The notes under the pieces: model-generated
Databases searched by the model: none
Told to the model about the DNA's origin: nothing
The model's input: only the letters and a program-made list of their open reading frames with translations
Shown: one piece after another, positions 35,682 through 46,986 of the stretch
Layout: every line of letters begins with the position of its first letter
Numbering within the stretch: the stretch's first letter is position 1
Translations under genes and position numbers: made by a program
NCBI GenBank assembly: GCA_022769625.1
Contig: JALEJP010000079.1
Span: forward strand, 1-64,000
DNA length: 64,000 nt
Direction of reading: 5' to 3'
Source: Lachnospiraceae bacterium
GTDB lineage: Bacteria > Bacillota > Clostridia > Lachnospirales > Lachnospiraceae

Positions 35682-37574
35682 ATGAAAAAGGAAAAACGTA
35701 CAGCAGGCAAGCTTTTGATGATTCTGATGATTGTCTTTTTCTATCTTCCGATCCTGTATATGATTGTGTTTTCGTTTAATGAGGGAAAATCACTGACCAC
35801 TTTTACGGGTTTTTCCCTGCGCTGGTACCGGCATATGCTGGAGTCCGATGACATGATGGGTGCCTTGTATACAACATTCAGCATCGCCCTGCTTGCAACA
35901 TTTCTTTCCACGATGGTGGGTACGGTTTCGGCCATCGGACTGAGCAAATCCAGAAAGCTGGTGCGGGACCTGATGCATCAGGTGGACAATCTGCCCATGA
36001 TGAATCCGGAGATCGTGACGGCAATAGGATTTATGCTATTATTTATTACCTTCCGGGTGGAGAAGGGCTATATGACCATGCTCCTTGCCCATATTGCGTT
36101 TTGTATCCCCTATGTGATCCTTTCTGTTATGCCGAAAATCCGCTCGCTGGATCCGAATCTGGCAGATGCGGCCATGGATCTGGGAGCTACACCCTGGCAG
36201 GCGCTGATCAAAGTGATCGTGCCGCAGATCATGCCGGGAATCGTATCAGGTGCGCTGATCGCCTTCACCATGTCGGTGGACGATTTTATTATTTCCTATT
36301 TTGTTACGGGCGGTGGAGTGAAGAATTTAAGCATCATGGTATATACCATGAGCAAGCGTGTAAATCCCAGCATCAACGCAATTTCCACACTGATGATCGT
36401 CATCATTACCATTGTGCTGGTGCTGATCAATGTGGTGCCATTGTTCGTGGCGAAGAGACAGAAAAAAGCCGAGATCAGGAAACGGAAAGTGCTGGTTCCG
36501 GCGGCACTGGTCTGTGCCGGTGCAGCGGGGCTGTTTGTGTTTTTTCAGATGGGAGGGACAAAGGAAGCACGTCCTTTCGAGGGAGAAACGCTGCATATCT
36601 ACAACTGGGGGGAATATACCGGTGAAAATATCCTGGCTGATTTTGAGGAATCCACCGGTGCGAAGGTTGTGATGGAGAATTATGACTCCAATGAGCAGAT
36701 GTACATCAAGGTGGTAAACGGAGAGTCCTATGATATTCTTGTGCCCAGTGATTACATGATCCAGAGGCTGATTGAAGAGGGATATCTCCAGAAGCTGGAT
36801 CCTTCCAGGCTGGACTGCATGGATAAGCTGGCGGATGCCGTAAAGGGGCTTCCGTATGACCCGGAAAATGAATATTCCATTCCATATTTCTGGGGAACGG
36901 TGGGAATCGTGTATGATAAGAATAAGGTAAAACTGGAAGAGCTGGAGCGGGAGGGATATGATATTTTTCTGGATGAAAAGTACCGGGGAGATATTTATCT
37001 CTATGATTCGGAGAGGGACAGTTTCATGATGGCATTGAAGGCCCTGGGATACTCCATGAATACGGAGAACCAGGACGAGCTGAATGAGGCCTATGAGTGG
37101 CTGGTGACCTGTGTGCAGACCATGAAGCCGGAGATCGTCACGGACGAGATCATTGATAATATGGCACAGGGAAGAAAGGCACTGGGGCTGATCTATTCCG
37201 GTGATGCCACCTATGTCATGAGTGAAAATGAAGATATGGGCTTCTACCTTCCGGAAATGGGTACGAACCTGTGGTCCGATGCCATGGTTATTCCGAAAAA
37301 TGCGAAAAATCCGGAGCTGGCCCATGCATTCATCAACTTTGTCTGTGATTACGATGGAGCCTATGACAATTCCAGCTATGTAGGGTATACCTCGGCAAAC
37401 AGGGAGGTTATGGAAGACCTTTCCGGTGAGGGAGGCGACTTTGAGGGGATCGATGCCTATATTCCGAGAACCGGTAATGAGCTGGATGAAGTGTTTGTCT
37501 ATAACGAGAAAATCAGAAAAGTCATCAGTAACCTCTGGAGTCGTGTGAAGATTGCGGCAAGCAATGCCAGCTAA
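35682..37574 (+). CDS. potCD: PotC-PotD fusion: polyamine permease joined to its binding protein
   Basis: 630 residues. Residues 1-265 are the PotC permease (FYLPILYMIVFSFNEGKSL; EAA loop DAAMDLGATPWQALIKVIVPQ). A further membrane helix follows near 275-295 (VLVPAALVCAGAAGLFVFF). The rest is a complete PotD-type binding protein: LHIYNWGEYTGENILADFE, YDILVPSDYMIQRL, ALGLIYSGDATYVM, FINFVCDYDGAYDNSSYVGYT. The extra helix puts the binding domain outside, tethered to the permease, so no separate lipoprotein is needed. Start at 35682; an upstream ATG within potB is not used. The operon ends with a terminator at 37607-37660. Confidence 0.94.
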   Translation: MKKEKRTAGKLLMILMIVFFYLPILYMIVFSFNEGKSLTTFTGFSLRWYRHMLESDDMMGALYTTFSIALLATFLSTMVGTVSAIGLSKSRKLVRDLMHQVDNLPMMNPEIVTAIGFMLLFITFRVEKGYMTMLLAHIAFCIPYVILSVMPKIRSLDPNLADAAMDLGATPWQALIKVIVPQIMPGIVSGALIAFTMSVDDFIISYFVTGGGVKNLSIMVYTMSKRVNPSINAISTLMIVIITIVLVLINVVPLFVAKRQKKAEIRKRKVLVPAALVCAGAAGLFVFFQMGGTKEARPFEGETLHIYNWGEYTGENILADFEESTGAKVVMENYDSNEQMYIKVVNGESYDILVPSDYMIQRLIEEGYLQKLDPSRLDCMDKLADAVKGLPYDPENEYSIPYFWGTVGIVYDKNKVKLEELEREGYDIFLDEKYRGDIYLYDSERDSFMMALKALGYSMNTENQDELNEAYEWLVTCVQTMKPEIVTDEIIDNMAQGRKALGLIYSGDATYVMSENEDMGFYLPEMGTNLWSDAMVIPKNAKNPELAHAFINFVCDYDGAYDNSSYVGYTSANREVMEDLSGEGGDFEGIDAYIPRTGNELDEVFVYNEKIRKVISNLWSRVKIAASNAS

Positions 37575-37606
37575 AAGAGTATCCTGCATTTTACATCTGT
37601 TTTATG

Positions 37607-37661
37607 AAAGGATGCCAGGAGCAAAAGGTGAAATGCCTTTGCCCTCTGGCATCCTTTTATA
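37607..37661 (+). terminator. terminator of the polyamine operon
   Basis: AAAGGATGCCAG (37607-37618) pairs perfectly with CTGGCATCCTTT (37646-37657). The inner GCAAAAGG and CCTTTGC also pair, extending the hairpin. TTTTAT follows. Confidence 0.88.
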
Positions 37662-37972
37662 AATTACCCGTCAAATGTTTCTGATGCTGTTTGCAAGGGC
37701 AATCGGTGATGCTTATATTTAGTAAAAACATGGCTTTTTAAGATGAGAAAGTGATGTGTTTGCTTCTGCATAGTTGCGCCAAAAAAAGAAAAACCTGAGT
37801 ATAAATCGGAAAAGAGGATAATAGTGCAAAAATAACTGTTTATAATACACAAAAATTTCATATTTGATTTGTAAACGGTGTCAATATACTTTAGTGAACA
37901 AATATCATATAATATAGTGAACAGAACATTTTTTACAGAGCATTAAAGGTTAGCAAAGGAGCTGAGAAGAAG
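37662..37972 (+). other. AT-rich upstream region of the GH43 gene
   Basis: About 310 bases with no gene. It becomes very AT-rich toward the end. A TATAAT at 37908-37913 is flanked by two copies of TAGTGAACA (37892-37900 and 37916-37924, 24 bases apart). A convincing -35 is absent, as in an activator-dependent promoter. AAGGAG precedes the ATG at 37973. Confidence 0.4.
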
Positions 37973-40921
37973 ATGAAAAAGAAACATGCAGTACGTACCC
38001 TCTGTGCGATTCTGGCAGTGGGTGTGATGATAACATTGACATCCGCCCGTGCACATGCAGTTTCAGATGGAGAGGAAAAGCAGCGGACGGAATGGATTTC
38101 GCAGAGTGAGCTGACGGCATATGCGGATAGCTATCAGACAGGGAATGAACCGGATCAGGTAACGGATGGGAGTACCTCCACGATCTGGCATACCTCCTGG
38201 AGCAACCGGGAGGAGCTGCCCCAGTCCATCACACTGGAAAGGAAGGATGGACTGGCCATGGAGGGGGTTTATCAGCTTCGTTATACACCGAGAACAGATA
38301 AGGACTGGAACGGTACGATCCTGCAGTACAGGATCAGTATAAGCGAAGACGGAGAAACCTTTACGGATGTGGCGGCAGGCATCTGGGAGGCCACGAGGGA
38401 TGAGAAGACAGCGACCTTTGATGCGAGAGATGGAATTAAGGCCATACGGCTCACCGGAATCACGACCAAGGGAAATACAGAGAGCGATGATTCCAAATAT
38501 GTATCTGCAGCGGAAATCAATCTTGTATGCAATCCATCCTTCCAAAGGGACAGCAGAGAGCTTAAGGATCTGGTCAGCCGCGGCCAGCAGCTGGCTGCGG
38601 CTGCGGAGGAAGGAGAACTGACAATCCTGCGGGGGCTTCTGGCAGAGGCACAAACAGTACTTTAGGACAGTCTGGCGGTTCAGGAACGGTATGAGGAACT
38701 GACAGAGGGACTGCGGGAGATCCTGGACAAAAAGTCTTCTTTTACCGGATATGCAGGAAGCCGGATGTTCGATACGGCAGGAGAAAGGATACAGGCGCAT
38801 GGCGGCCAGATCGTTAAGTGGGGGGATGTCTGGTACTGGTATGGGGAGGACCGGACGGATGGATTTCGATCCCGGGGTGTCCATCTGTATACCTCGGAGG
38901 ATCTGTATAACTGGGAGGATCAGGGTCTGGTGATGAAGACCATGAAGAGTATCGGGGAAATGGATACGGATCCTTATTTTAAGGCACTGTATGGAGAACT
39001 GGATGAGAAGCAGAAACAGGAAATCTTCCGTCATATCGATTACAACACCTCTGTGGTGGAACGTCCGAAGGTACTTTATAATGAGAAAACCGGAAAATAT
39101 GTCCTGTGGTTTCATGCCGACGGCCCGGAAGAGGGAGAGGAAGGGAGCTATGCGAAGGCCATGGCAGGAGTGGCAATTGCAGACAGCCCACAGGGACCGT
39201 TCCGTCTGCTGGGAGCCAGCCGGCTCCACTGTTCAGAGGACTACAGTGGAACCAGTAAAGGAATGGCAAGAGATATGAATCTGTTCCAGGATGATGACGG
39301 GACGGCGTATATCCTCTATGCCAGTGAGGAAAATGCCACTCTTTATATTTCCAGGCTGAATGAAGACTATACGGATCTGGCAGTACGGGAGAATCCGGTG
39401 GAAGGCGAGGATTTTACAAGAAATATGCCGGGAAGTTCCCGGGAAGCTCCGGCAATGTTCAAGTATCAGGGAAAATATTATCTGATGACCTCCGGCTGTA
39501 CGGGATGGGATCCCAATGCTGCCATTTACTACAGGGCAGATTCTCCGCTGGGGCCATGGAAGGAGAAGGGGAATCCCTGTGTGGGCACGGAGAAGGATAT
39601 CACCTTCCGGACACAGAGTACCTGTATTTTCCCCGTGGATGCTGAAAATGGAAAATTCATCTATATGGGTGACCGATGGAACAGAAATGATCTTGCAGAT
39701 TCCAGATATGTCTGGCTGCCGGTGGAGATGGGATATGATGATACCATGCGTATTTCCGCCGCCTCGGACTGGGTGACTGGAGACCTGAAGGAGGCAGAAC
39801 CCCTTCAGTGGTATCAGAAGGGTACGATGTATTTTGTGGACTGTAACCGCGTGGAGAGTGGATTTTACAATGGGTTTGCTGAGAGAAAGATAGAACTGCG
39901 AAACGGGGCAGCCGATCAGAAATATGACGGGGTCTGGGGACTGGTAAACGAACCGGGACAGTATAATGGAAAGGATCTGTTTGCCAGCGGATACTGGGCA
40001 AAGGCGGATGAGCCTATTATTTATCGATTTACACTTCCGGCTGGCAGCTATTGGGTATATGCGGGCTTTCGGGAATGGTGGGCATCCAGCAGCCCTGTCC
40101 GTCAGGCTGCACTCAATATTGATGAGGTAAAGCATCCGGATACAGACCAGGAAACGCTGCAGCTGCTGGCAGAGAAGACCTCTATGAATACCACAAAGGA
40201 GGATCAGGCCAGTGTCTTTGAGAACTCCTTTACACTGGAAGAGGAGGGAATGGTGGAGATCCGGGTGGATAAGGTAAGCGGAGAAGATCCGCTCCTTGCG
40301 TGGCTGAGCATTGTGCAGGAACAGCCGGAGGAAACGGAAAAACCGGAAGAAACGGAGAAGCCGGAGGAAACGGAAAAACCGGAGAAAACGGAAAAACCGG
40401 AGGTAACGGAGAAGCCGGAGAAGCCGGAGGTAACGGAGGATGGTTCGAACACGACGAAGGCTGTGCCAGCAGCCGGCAGGCTCTATGATGTGGCAGGAAT
40501 GTTTCGTTACAGGATCAAAAATTCCTCAGCTACAAAGGGGACAGTAACGTTCGTAAAGCTCTTAAAAAGAACAAAAACAAATATCGTGATTCCGGAGACG
40601 GTGGAGCTGGACGGCTATACCTTTCGGGTGAAGGCGGTCTCTGCAAATGCATTGAAAGGATGCAAAAGGCTGACATCCGTTACAATCGGTGCAAACGTGA
40701 CAGACATTGGTAAACAGGCATTTTATGGATGTAAAAAACTTAAGTCGGTCACGGTGAAAGGAAACAGGGCACCGGACATCGGCAAGCAGGCATTTAAAGG
40801 GATTTATGCAAAATGCAGGATCACGGTACCCAAGAGGATGCCGAAGAAACAGCTGGCTGTCCTTAAGGCAAGGATGAAAAAAGCCGGTGCCGGAAGCAGG
40901 ACAGTCTATAAGAAAAAGTAA
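37973..40921 (+). pseudogene. secreted GH43-type glycosidase interrupted by one in-frame TAG
   Basis: One frame of 982 codons is broken only by TAG at 38663-38665. Before it: signal peptide (to about residue 29) and an F5/8 type C-like domain (VTDGSTSTIWHTSW; KAIRLTGITTKG), then a helical stretch ending LLAEAQTVL. After it: DSLAVQERYEELTEGLREIL continues the same helix with no frame change. Then comes a GH43 domain (AHGGQIVKWGDVWYWYGED; RDMNLFQDDDGTAYILYAS; REAPAMFKYQGKYYLMTSGC), a beta domain, an EETEKPEETEKP-type linker and a BspA-like leucine-rich part (LTSVTIGANVTDIGKQAFYGC). The TAG would be CAG (Gln) by one transition. The downstream part could be started separately at 38765, without a signal. 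Confidence 0.85.
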
Positions 40922-40922
40922 C

Positions 40923-40966
40923 AGGATGTCAGGGGCAAATACGGTTACCCCAAACATCAGTAAAAC
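40923..40966 (+). repeat. imperfect copy of the GATGT...GGGGCAAA...CCCC...ACATC hairpin
   Basis: GATGTCAGGGGCAAA and TTACCCCAAACATC form an imperfect stem between the GH43 gene and the next reading frame. It is the same style as 5032-5053 and 10652-10673. Confidence 0.4.
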
Positions 40967-40980
40967 AGGAGGAAAACAAA

Positions 40981-43900
40981 ATGAAAAAGAAGAAACAGGT
41001 CGGGAAAAGGCTGACAGCACTTGTTCTGTGTATGGCCATGCTACTGACAGGCCCGGGTCCGTGGTTTTCTGTACAGAAGGTCAATGCAGCTTCATCAGAA
41101 GTGCAGCGGGAAGCAGGACAGGTGGAGCGCAGTGAGCGCAAGATGAAATTTAATGACAACTGGAAATTTAAGCTGGTCAATAAGTACGATATCAATGATA
41201 ACAGTATCCAGGCAGATGGTATGGATTATAAGGACAAGACCATTTCCCTGCAGAAAATGTCATTGCCGTAAAAGTGCAAAGCAGTAACAGCAGTGCACGC
41301 TGGTATGCGGGAGCGGGAATCTATCGTAATGTATGGCTGATTTCTACGGACAGGATCCACGTGCCGGTGAACGGTGTCACGGTGACCACACCTCTTGACA
41401 AGGTGAAGCCGGAGGTGGCGGACGGATATACGGAAATCAAAGATCCGACAGCAGCCGGTGTGGAAAATGTATATGAACGGTGTCTCCAGCAAGGAAAATA
41501 CCGGTGTGGCAGAAATTTTTGAAAAACTGAGGGATGACAGGACAGGTACGCAGGATGTGGCATGGAGTGGTACCGGCACGATGGATTTCCGCCTGGATAC
41601 GGCCATCGGCCTGAAGGATTTCACCTTATATCTGAAGGATACTGCACCGACTTCTGATACCATCCGGGTATATTCCTCTGCCAATAACGGACAGGACTGG
41701 ACAGAGATTACCAGTAAAGTAACAAATAAACGTGAGGACGGAGTGACCGTACGCAGCTATACGGCGGCAGACATGGTTTCTGAAACCTGGTTCCGGGTGG
41801 AATTTACGAAAAAGGTATCTCTTCTGGAGGTTGAGATCAATGCAAAGATTGCGACGTTCCCGGTAGGTTCCGAGGCGGCGCTGCGTTCTCTGAAGGTGGG
41901 CGGATACACAGCTGATAAAGCCACTTTAGAAAAGGGATGGTTCGGCATTTCCCGGACGGATCTGGGTGCTTCCAGGTGAGGATAACCGTGCGTCAGGCAA
42001 TGCATCGGATGACTCCGGGGATTATCCTTATGCAGATATGAAGCTGAGTGCACCCAGCGTGGAGTCGGGCGGATCTGCCGGGAAAGCAGCCGATGGCGAT
42101 AACGGCACCATCTGGCACAGCAACTGGGGAGGCGGACAGGGTGTTTCGGATCTGACGAACGATCCGGATAACCGTTATCTTCAGATTGAGCTGCAAACGG
42201 CAGAGAAGATCACCGGGCTTCGCTATCGGCCAAGATCCTCCCAGAAAAATGGAACCGTTACAAAGTATAGTGTAAAAGTAAGCACAGACGGTCAAACATG
42301 GACAGAAGCAGCGTCAGGAGACTGGACGGATGCGGTAGAATGGAAGCTGGCTTCCTTTAAGACAACAGAAGCAAAATACATCCGTATGTATGGGGTGGAG
42401 ACCTCCTCGGACGGCGGAACGGAGAATAATAAATTCATGTCCGCAGCTGAGGTTCGTATACGCCTGGCATCGGAAGAGCTTCACAGCGGCAACACCACGG
42501 TTACGCTGGCACAGGATTTTGTGGATTATACAGGAAAAGAGATTACGCCGGAGCCGACAGTGTCCTACAAAGCTTCGGAAGCAGCAGAAGAAATCACACT
42601 GGTAAAGGGAACGGACTATGAAGTCAGCTACCGCGACAATGTGGAACCTGGAACAGCAGCCATCGTTGTGACAGGAAAGAACCGCTATGCCGGTGTGGTA
42701 GAGAAGGAATTTACGATCCGGGATGCAGAAATAGAAATCACAGGCTATGAGCAGGTGGAAGTGTCTGCAGATCCGGGTGATTATCCGGGACTCCCGGGTA
42801 CGGTGACCGCATACACGAATGTGGGACAGCAACTGATGGAGGTTCGCTGGGATCACATCAGTGACAGCGCACTGGACGCAGCCGGGATCTTTACCGTATA
42901 TGGTACGGTCATGGAAACAAATGCCCGGATTCCAGCGGAGGTGACGGTAAGAGGTGTGCCGGGAGAACAGAAGGAGCAGTGTCTGGCAGCATCTGAGGAC
43001 GAGCGGATCGTTTGTGTTCCGGGCATTGCTTCAGAGGGCGAAACGGTAGCCGTGAAGGCAGCAAATGGATATGGCTTTACAATACCTCCTGTGATCGTCA
43101 TGAGTAAGGATGGAACGGAAAAGGATATCGCCGTAACAAAGACAGAGGAAGGTTACAGCTTTGTCATGCCGGCTTATGGCGTGACCGTTATGGGAACGGT
43201 ACAGCCGTTGGAAGATGCATTGTACACGGTGGCATTTCAGTCAAACGGCGGTTACGAGGTGGCATCCCAGCAGATCGCAGTGGCATCCGGAAGGATTGCA
43301 GAGCCTGCGGCACCGAAGCGGAGAGGCTATGTCTTTGCGGGATGGTATCGTGACATAGCCCTGACACAGAAATGGAACTTTGCCGCAGACAAAGCAGAGA
43401 GCGATCTGACGCTTTATGCAAAGTGGACAGAGGCAGAAATTGTTGTAAATACAGACATTCCGGATTATCTTCTGGGACATACATGGAACCTGCCGGGTAC
43501 CATTCGTGTGACCATGGAGGAAGAGACCTTTGATGTGTCAGTAATCTGGAATGCGGAGGATGTGGCAGCCGTACGGGCAGCAGAGGAACCACAGAGCTGT
43601 ACCATCCGCGGGGTACTGACCTATCAGTTCGCACTGGAGGCGGGGACATATAACATAACGGCAGGATTCTTTGATCCGTGGGCACAATGGGCAGGTGATC
43701 AGCGCCATGCAAAGGTTTCTCTGAGCGATAGGGAAGGAAAGGAACTGGATGCAAAGGAAGACTACCACATCAGCGGCAGCAAGGATAAGGTACAGTTCAC
43801 AGAGGTGGAACTTGCAGAGGATGGAAGTCTGTATCTGAATGTGGCACCACGGAACAGCGGAAATGATAATTGTGATATCATGATCAGCTTCATTGTGATC

Positions 43901-44636
43901 ACAAGGAAAGCAGAAGAAACGGCAGAATATACGGTAACCTTTGATGCCGGTGACGGCATTGAGACAGTGTCCCAGCAGGTGAGTGAAGGAGATAAAGCAG
44001 CAAGGCCTGCAGATCCGAAACGAGACGGTTACACCTTTGACGGCTGGTTCAAGGATGAAGCATGCAGACAGGCATGGGATTTCGATACGGATATCGTAAT
44101 GGAAGATATCACTCTTTACGCAGGGTGGACGAAGCAGGAGGAGCCGGACAATCCTGAGAAACCGGACAACCCGGACGATCCGGATGATGACTTAAGGAAG
44201 ACACTAGGGGAAGCAATCCGTCTGGCAGAAATGCTGAAAGCGGAGGATTATACAAAGGAGACCTACGATGTGCTGGCAGAGGCGATTGCAGGTGCCAGGG
44301 AAGCTTGTGAAGCAGAAGAGCTGACAGATGAGCAGATGCAGGAAAGCTGATCTGGAAGGGAATTTCTGCCAGGGCAGTCATCCGGGTGCCAAAGGCAAAG
44401 AAAAATGCCTATGGGAAGCTTTTCAAAGGAAAAGGACAGAAGGCAACGGTAAAAATCAAATGATGTCACTGAGTATCCGCATCATGGGGGAAAAACTGTA
44501 CTATGTAAAGGCTGAAGGATACAAAACATCCGGCAGCTTTTCCGTAACCTATTACCAGTATTCCATCCAGACGAAAAAACGGAAAAAAATTTCCGAAAGT
44601 AAATACCGGGCAGCAGTTGGCAAGCTGTATGCTTAA
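40981..44636 (+). pseudogene. decayed multidomain secreted GH2-like glycosidase
   Basis: A signal peptide start (40981; KRLTALVLCMAMLLTGPGP) leads to NDNWKFKLV, a GH2 sugar-binding domain start. The frame then breaks. ENVIAVKVQSSNSSARWYAG and GIYRNVWLIS, the GH2 jelly-roll end, are in another frame (from about 41250 to 41522). F5/8C-like segments follow in a third stretch (41458-41979) and a fourth (41966-44350). The last also carries Ig-like domains, two InlB-type repeats (KRRGYVFAGWYRD, KRDGYTFDGWFKD) and a FIVAR start. Pieces of a BspA-type C terminus (VIRVPKAKKNAYGKLFKGKG) trail to 44636. The GH2 barrel is absent. At least four frameshifts or deletions are needed. RBS GGAGG at 40969. Confidence 0.85.
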
Positions 44637-44654
44637 AAAATCAGAGAAAAAAAG

Positions 44655-44692
44655 CCCGCATCGGGAGAAAGGAACCCGGATGCGGGTTTCTT
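44655..44692 (+). terminator. terminator after the decayed GH2-like gene
   Basis: CCCGCATCGGG (44655-44665) pairs with CCCGGATGCGGG (44675-44686) with one bulge, then TTTCTTTC. Confidence 0.78.
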
Positions 44693-44752
44693 TCTGCTAC
44701 CGTGCAATACAAGTGGCAGGTTCTGCCGGCGGGAAGTTCTTTGGATGGGGAG

Positions 44753-44781
44753 TTGTATCTTTGGGCAAAATAACGTATAAT
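44753..44781 (+). promoter_or_regulatory. sigma-A promoter for helD
   Basis: TTGTAT (44753-44758), 17 bases, TATAAT (44776-44781), about 105 bases before the helD start. Confidence 0.8.
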
Positions 44782-44887
44782 GTAGTACTAAGGCTAAAAA
44801 TCATAACACACGGGAATGGTTCATTTGGCCTGCGGAATATGCCTCGCCAAAGAGGTAAAATGAAAGAGATAAAGGATGATTTCTACC

Positions 44888-46945
44888 ATGGACAGCAGAC
44901 AGTATCTGGAATTTGTTTTGGATAAGCTGCGGGCGAGGATTGCGAAGATAGATGCCTCGATTGAGCAGGGACAAAAAGAGATTGAAAATATGCACCAGTA
45001 TTACTGGGAAAATTATACCGAGATGGATCAGTACGGATACGAGGATTTTGATAATCAGCAGGCACTTCTGGGTCAGGTAAATGCCAATCAGGAGCAGCAG
45101 ATGCTAAGACAGCGTTTCCGGAAGATGCTGGATTCTCCGTTTTTCGGACGGGTGGATTTTGTATATGAAGGGGAGGAAGAGCCGGAGACGTTCTATATCG
45201 GGATTGCCAATTTTTCACAGGAGACGGGCCGGATTCCCCTGGTGTATGACTGGAGAGCTCCGGTTTCCAGCCTGTTTTATGACTATGACAAAGGGGAAGC
45301 CTACTATGAGGCACCCGGCGGACGGATGGATGGTGAGGTACGATCCAAATGGCAGTACAAGATCCGAAACGGGAAAATGATCTATGCATTTGAGAGTGAT
45401 GTCAAGATCGATGATGAGGTATTGAAGCAGGAGCTTGGAAGTCATGGGGATGTGAAGCTGAAAAATATCATCAAAACCATCCAGAAGGAGCAGAATGCCA
45501 TAATTCGCAACACACAGGACAAGATCATGGTGATACAGGGTGTGGCGGGCAGCGGCAAGACATCGGTAGCCCTCCATCGGATCGCTTATCTGCTGTATCA
45601 CGATAAGAAAAATCTCCGCTCCTCCAATGTACTGGTGCTCTCGCCAAACGGAGTATTCTCCGATTATATTTCACATATTCTTCCGGAGCTTGGAGAGGAA
45701 AATATCCGGGAAATGAGTTTTGATATGTTTGCCTATCGGGAGCTTCTGGATACCGTCAGTGACTGCGAGGATCGATATGACCAGATTGAGAAAAACTTTC
45801 AGATGCCGGGTGGACAGAAGATCTGCCAGGAGAAGCAGTCCAGGGAGTTTGTTACCAGGCTGAACGGATTTGCCCTGGAACTGGAAGACCGTCTGATGCG
45901 CTTCTCCGATTTTCAGTATAAAGGCATGAAAAAAACAGAGCGCGAGCTGACGGAGCTGTTCTATTTCCGCTTTCCGGATATTCCGCTGCTGGAGCGGATG
46001 CAGGCGGTGATGGATTATGTGGTGGATGAGTATGAGACACTCATCGGACGCGATTTCAGCGAGGAAGAGCTGGAGCGGATCCGGGAGCGGTTTATGAAAA
46101 TGTACCGGTCTACCGATCTGTATGTGCTTTACAACTGGTTTTTGAAGGAATATGGGTATCCCACTCTGCCAAAGACCGGCTACGAGAAACGGAAGCTTGC
46201 CTACGAGGACGTTTATCCGGTTCTTTATTTAAAATATCTTCTGAAAAACTATGGTGCGAACCGGAATATCCGCCATCTGGTGATCGATGAGATGCAGGAT
46301 TATTCTTATATGCAGTATCTGATCCTGGATAAAATGTTTTCCTGTAAAATGACGATCCTGGGAGACCGGGCACAGACCATGGAAGAAGAGACAAGAGATG
46401 TGATGCAGTTTCTGCCGCGGATATTCGGAAGGAATATCCGGAAGATCTGCATGAATAAGAGCTACCGCAATACGGTGGAAATCGCAGGCTATGCAAACAG
46501 GCTTTCCGATGTGTCGGATATGGAACTGTTTGAGCGCCATGGAAAACCGGTTCAGGAGCAGAGCTTTGACTCGGAAGAGGCGGCACTGGAAGAGGTGCTT
46601 GCGGCAATGCGGCTGGATGAGTTCGAGACGATCGCTGTGATTGAGATGACGGAGCAGCGCGCCGCGTTTGCCGCCGGGTATCTGAAAAAGCGGATGGAGG
46701 AGCTGGGGATGGATACAGGAAACCGTTTCTCCCGTGTGGACCGCAACAGCACCAGATTTCGGAAGGGACTCACAGTCACCACCTTTTATCTGGCCAAGGG
46801 ACTGGAGTTTGATCAGGTATTTGCCGTTTTTCGCAGCAGTGATCACACACCACTGCACAGACAGGCAAAATACATCTGCGCCACAAGGGCTCTGCATGAG
46901 CTGTACATGTATGAAGTTAAGGATGCGCTCCTGGAAGAGCCATAG
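44888..46945 (+). CDS. helD: HelD-like RNA polymerase-recycling ATPase (UvrD/SF1 type)
   Basis: 685 residues. The N-terminal long coiled-coil (about 1-75; FVLDKLRARIAKIDASIEQG) is the arm that enters the RNA polymerase channel. SF1 motifs follow: Walker A GVAGSGKTSVALHRIAYLL, Walker B LVIDEMQDYSYMQY, motif III MTILGDRAQTM, motif IV NKSYRNTVEIAGYANRL and a C-terminal VTTFYLAKGLEFDQVFAV. In Bacillus, HelD releases stalled or nucleic-acid-bound RNA polymerase. ATG 44876 is an alternative start, 12 bases upstream; I prefer 44888 because AAAGG lies before it. It converges on queH. Confidence 0.9.
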   Translation: MDSRQYLEFVLDKLRARIAKIDASIEQGQKEIENMHQYYWENYTEMDQYGYEDFDNQQALLGQVNANQEQQMLRQRFRKMLDSPFFGRVDFVYEGEEEPETFYIGIANFSQETGRIPLVYDWRAPVSSLFYDYDKGEAYYEAPGGRMDGEVRSKWQYKIRNGKMIYAFESDVKIDDEVLKQELGSHGDVKLKNIIKTIQKEQNAIIRNTQDKIMVIQGVAGSGKTSVALHRIAYLLYHDKKNLRSSNVLVLSPNGVFSDYISHILPELGEENIREMSFDMFAYRELLDTVSDCEDRYDQIEKNFQMPGGQKICQEKQSREFVTRLNGFALELEDRLMRFSDFQYKGMKKTERELTELFYFRFPDIPLLERMQAVMDYVVDEYETLIGRDFSEEELERIRERFMKMYRSTDLYVLYNWFLKEYGYPTLPKTGYEKRKLAYEDVYPVLYLKYLLKNYGANRNIRHLVIDEMQDYSYMQYLILDKMFSCKMTILGDRAQTMEEETRDVMQFLPRIFGRNIRKICMNKSYRNTVEIAGYANRLSDVSDMELFERHGKPVQEQSFDSEEAALEEVLAAMRLDEFETIAVIEMTEQRAAFAAGYLKKRMEELGMDTGNRFSRVDRNSTRFRKGLTVTTFYLAKGLEFDQVFAVFRSSDHTPLHRQAKYICATRALHELYMYEVKDALLEEP

Positions 46946-46986
46946 AGAAAGGCCGGGTAATCGGGAAGTACCGGCCGACCGGGCTG

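Noticed and set aside
40321-40443. CRISPR-like repeat at the GAAACGGAAAAACCGGA stretch
   Set aside because: It is a coding repeat for a Glu-Thr-Glu-Lys-Pro linker in the GH43 frame. Units are short and there are no spacers.
37973-40921. Recoded amber codon (pyrrolysine or code change)
   Set aside because: TAG ends other intact genes here, such as potA (34835-34837), and no pyl gene or read-through signal is visible. A point mutation is simpler.
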